Positions 62,898-64,000 of a stretch of 64,000 nucleotides of DNA are shown here, piece after piece. Origin of the DNA: JAPORY01 sp965215385 (lineage in GTDB: Bacteria; Pseudomonadota; Alphaproteobacteria; Rhodobacterales; Rhodobacteraceae); NCBI GenBank assembly GCA_965215385.1, contig OZ244059.1:620001-684000 (forward strand). Direction: 5' to 3'. How positions within the stretch are numbered: position 1 is the stretch's first letter; the number at the start of each line of letters is the position of its first letter. Below the pieces are notes generated by a model. The model worked only from the letters and a program-made list of their open reading frames with translations, did no database searches and had not been told where the DNA came from. The position numbers were made by a program, and so were the translations under genes.

Positions 62898-63911
62898 ATG
62901 AAGATGCAATTCGCTGCTGGTGTTTTAGCCAGCTCCCTCATGATCGCAGCAACGGCTGAGGCGCAAGAAACGCTCACCGCCGTTCATGCCTTTCCAGAAA
63001 CTCTGATCTACACCAAGAGCTTCCTGTCGTTTGTCGATAAAGTGAACGAGGCTGGCGCTGGTGTTGTACAGATCGATGTTCGGGGTGGTCCGGAAGCAAT
63101 CGGCATGTTTCAGCAGCCTGACGCTGTGCGCGACGGTATTGTCGATCTGGTCTATACGCCTGGTTCATTTTATGGCGGTGCACTACCAGAGAAAGATGCG
63201 CTTGTGGCATCGAACCTAACCGCAATTGAAACTCGTCAGAACGGCGGCATTGCGCTCATCGACGAGATTCACCAGCAAAAGATGGGCCTGAAGTATCTTG
63301 GCTGGTTTGACAGCGGCGTCTGCTATAATCTTTGGACGCGTAACGAACCAACGTTTGACGCTAATGGCAACCTTGAGGTTGCGGGCCTAAAGTTGCGTGG
63401 TAACGCTGTCTACAACGCATTCTTCACCAATTATCTCGGGGCTCAGGTCATTGATTTGCCAACTGGTGAAGTCTACGCCGCACTGCAGCGCGGAGTAGTG
63501 GACGCAACGGGTTGGACGCAAATTGGTCTGATCGACCTAAAGTGGAATGAGTTTCTGAATTATCGGATTGAACCGTGCTTTTTTTCAACGGATCTGGGCG
63601 TGATCATAAATCTCGACCGCTGGAATGAATTGTCAGATGCGGCCAAGCAAATTATTCAAGACGTGGCAATTCAGCATGAGATCGATAGTGTGAATGCGCT
63701 TCGGGCCAAACGTGATGAGGACTTTGCGGCCCTCGCAGAACAGGGCATGAACGTCGTATCCTTGGAAGGTGAGGCAAAGGCAGCCTATTTGCTTGCGGCA
63801 CGTGAGAAGAATTGGGAACGGATGCAAAGCCTGATGGCCGAGCACCCGATGGGCACCGACAATTATGACCGGTTAATTGAGTTGTTCTACGACCCGTCAG
63901 CCGACCAATAG
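62898..63911 (+). CDS. TRAP transporter solute receptor (DctP family)
   Basis: A signal peptide (MKMQFAAGVLASSLMIAATAEA) is followed by a DctP fold: QIDVRGGPEAIGMFQQPDAV, GIVDLVYTPGSFYG, LGWFDSGVCYNLWTRNE, and LRGNAVYNAFFTNYLGAQVIDLPTGEVYAALQRGVVDATGWT, with the Arg that usually binds a ligand carboxylate in KLRGNA. Imports an organic acid for the cluster. AGGAGG-like site before ATG 62898. Confidence 0.9.
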   Translation: MKMQFAAGVLASSLMIAATAEAQETLTAVHAFPETLIYTKSFLSFVDKVNEAGAGVVQIDVRGGPEAIGMFQQPDAVRDGIVDLVYTPGSFYGGALPEKDALVASNLTAIETRQNGGIALIDEIHQQKMGLKYLGWFDSGVCYNLWTRNEPTFDANGNLEVAGLKLRGNAVYNAFFTNYLGAQVIDLPTGEVYAALQRGVVDATGWTQIGLIDLKWNEFLNYRIEPCFFSTDLGVIINLDRWNELSDAAKQIIQDVAIQHEIDSVNALRAKRDEDFAALAEQGMNVVSLEGEAKAAYLLAAREKNWERMQSLMAEHPMGTDNYDRLIELFYDPSADQ

Positions 63912-63935
63912 CCGCACCAGGCACTAGACACCTTG

Positions 63936-63960
63936 CCTAGAGCATATGATTTGCTCTAGG
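63936..63960 (+). terminator. Hairpin after the TRAP receptor gene
   Basis: CCTAGAGCA and TGCTCTAGG form a perfect 9-bp stem with a 7-nt loop, 24 bp after the receptor stop. It probably lowers expression of the downstream membrane subunits relative to the receptor. Confidence 0.65.
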
Positions 63961-63983
63961 TCGCATCACGTTTAGGGCAACCC

Positions 63984-64000
63984 ATGCGCTGGCTGATCCG
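63984..64000 (+). CDS. Start of a probable TRAP small permease gene (cut by window end)
   Basis: ATG 63984 opens MRWLI in the position where dctQ normally follows dctP. Only five codons are visible, so the call rests on context. Confidence 0.35.

Overview
The window looks like an aerobic alphaproteobacterium of roughly balanced GC. Three things point that way. A short aa3-type cytochrome oxidase subunit IV of the alphaproteobacterial kind lies near 40.1-40.25 kb. A glyQ / small membrane-anchored protein / glyS / PEP-utilising-enzyme block at 31.5-38.2 kb resembles the Rhodobacterales arrangement as I remember it. Housekeeping genes (carA, ilvC, glmM, ctaD, lipB, a UbiH-type hydroxylase, glyQS, trkH) are scattered singly between long non-coding stretches. 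Broken transposases, a group II intron remnant, frameshifts and long simple-sequence repeats suggest a genome under decay and phase variation. A host-associated or niche-switching lifestyle is inference only.

Layout. 0-2.5 kb: the end of a phenylacetate epoxidase operon (paaD, paaE) and a ROK protein. 2.8-7.9 kb: an accessory island with two members of an exported-protein family, an orphan AAA+ ATPase and a transposase broken by TGA. 8.0-14.0 kb (- strand): an ABC importer with a cytosine-deaminase-like amidohydrolase (frameshifted), an FAD oxidase and a flavodoxin-fold reductase. 15.0-16.6 kb: an AbiEi-like/Fic fusion behind a 17-bp direct repeat. 17.1 kb: tRNA-Leu(GAG). 18.3-29.4 kb: lipB, HIT, ctaD, yqeY, carA, ubi-type hydroxylase, ilvC, glmM and a cell wall hydrolase. 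30.1-31.1 kb: a coiled-coil membrane protein with 54-bp tandem repeats, followed by the intron remnant. 31.5-42.9 kb (- strand): PPDK-like protein, glyS, DUF6446-like protein, glyQ, trkH, COX IV, metallo-beta-lactamase protein and a second Fic protein. 43.1-44.2 kb: a periplasmic binding protein. 45.1-50.2 kb: a single-chain restriction-modification enzyme carrying a (CA)31 tract. 50.4-52.6 kb: a Sua5/TsaC protein, an IS30 fragment and a third, dead member of the exported-protein family. 52.7-64 kb: a divergent catabolic cluster with ring-opening HyuAB, an isochorismatase-fold protein, a KRCGH-type C-C lyase, an FAD dehydrogenase, a tautomerase/SnoaL fusion, a GntR regulator, a LeuCD-type hydro-lyase and a TRAP transporter.

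The two strongest signals are contingency loci. A (CA)31 dinucleotide run splits the restriction-modification enzyme between its methyltransferase domain and its target-recognition end; as given the gene is out of frame, and losing one CA unit would restore it. A C19-A7 run lies between the ribosome-binding-site-linked ATG and the signal peptide of an exported protein. Two other copies of that family (2.86 and 52.07 kb) share its leader, signal-peptide start and 3' elements but have different bodies, as modular cassettes would.

The 52.7-64 kb cluster reads as one divergon: GntR-leuC-leuD-TRAP genes to the right, and six genes with ATGA-type overlaps or a 1-nt gap to the left. The enzymes could open a cyclic amide or imide, hydrate the resulting unsaturated acid and cleave the malate-like product. 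The substrate is unknown.
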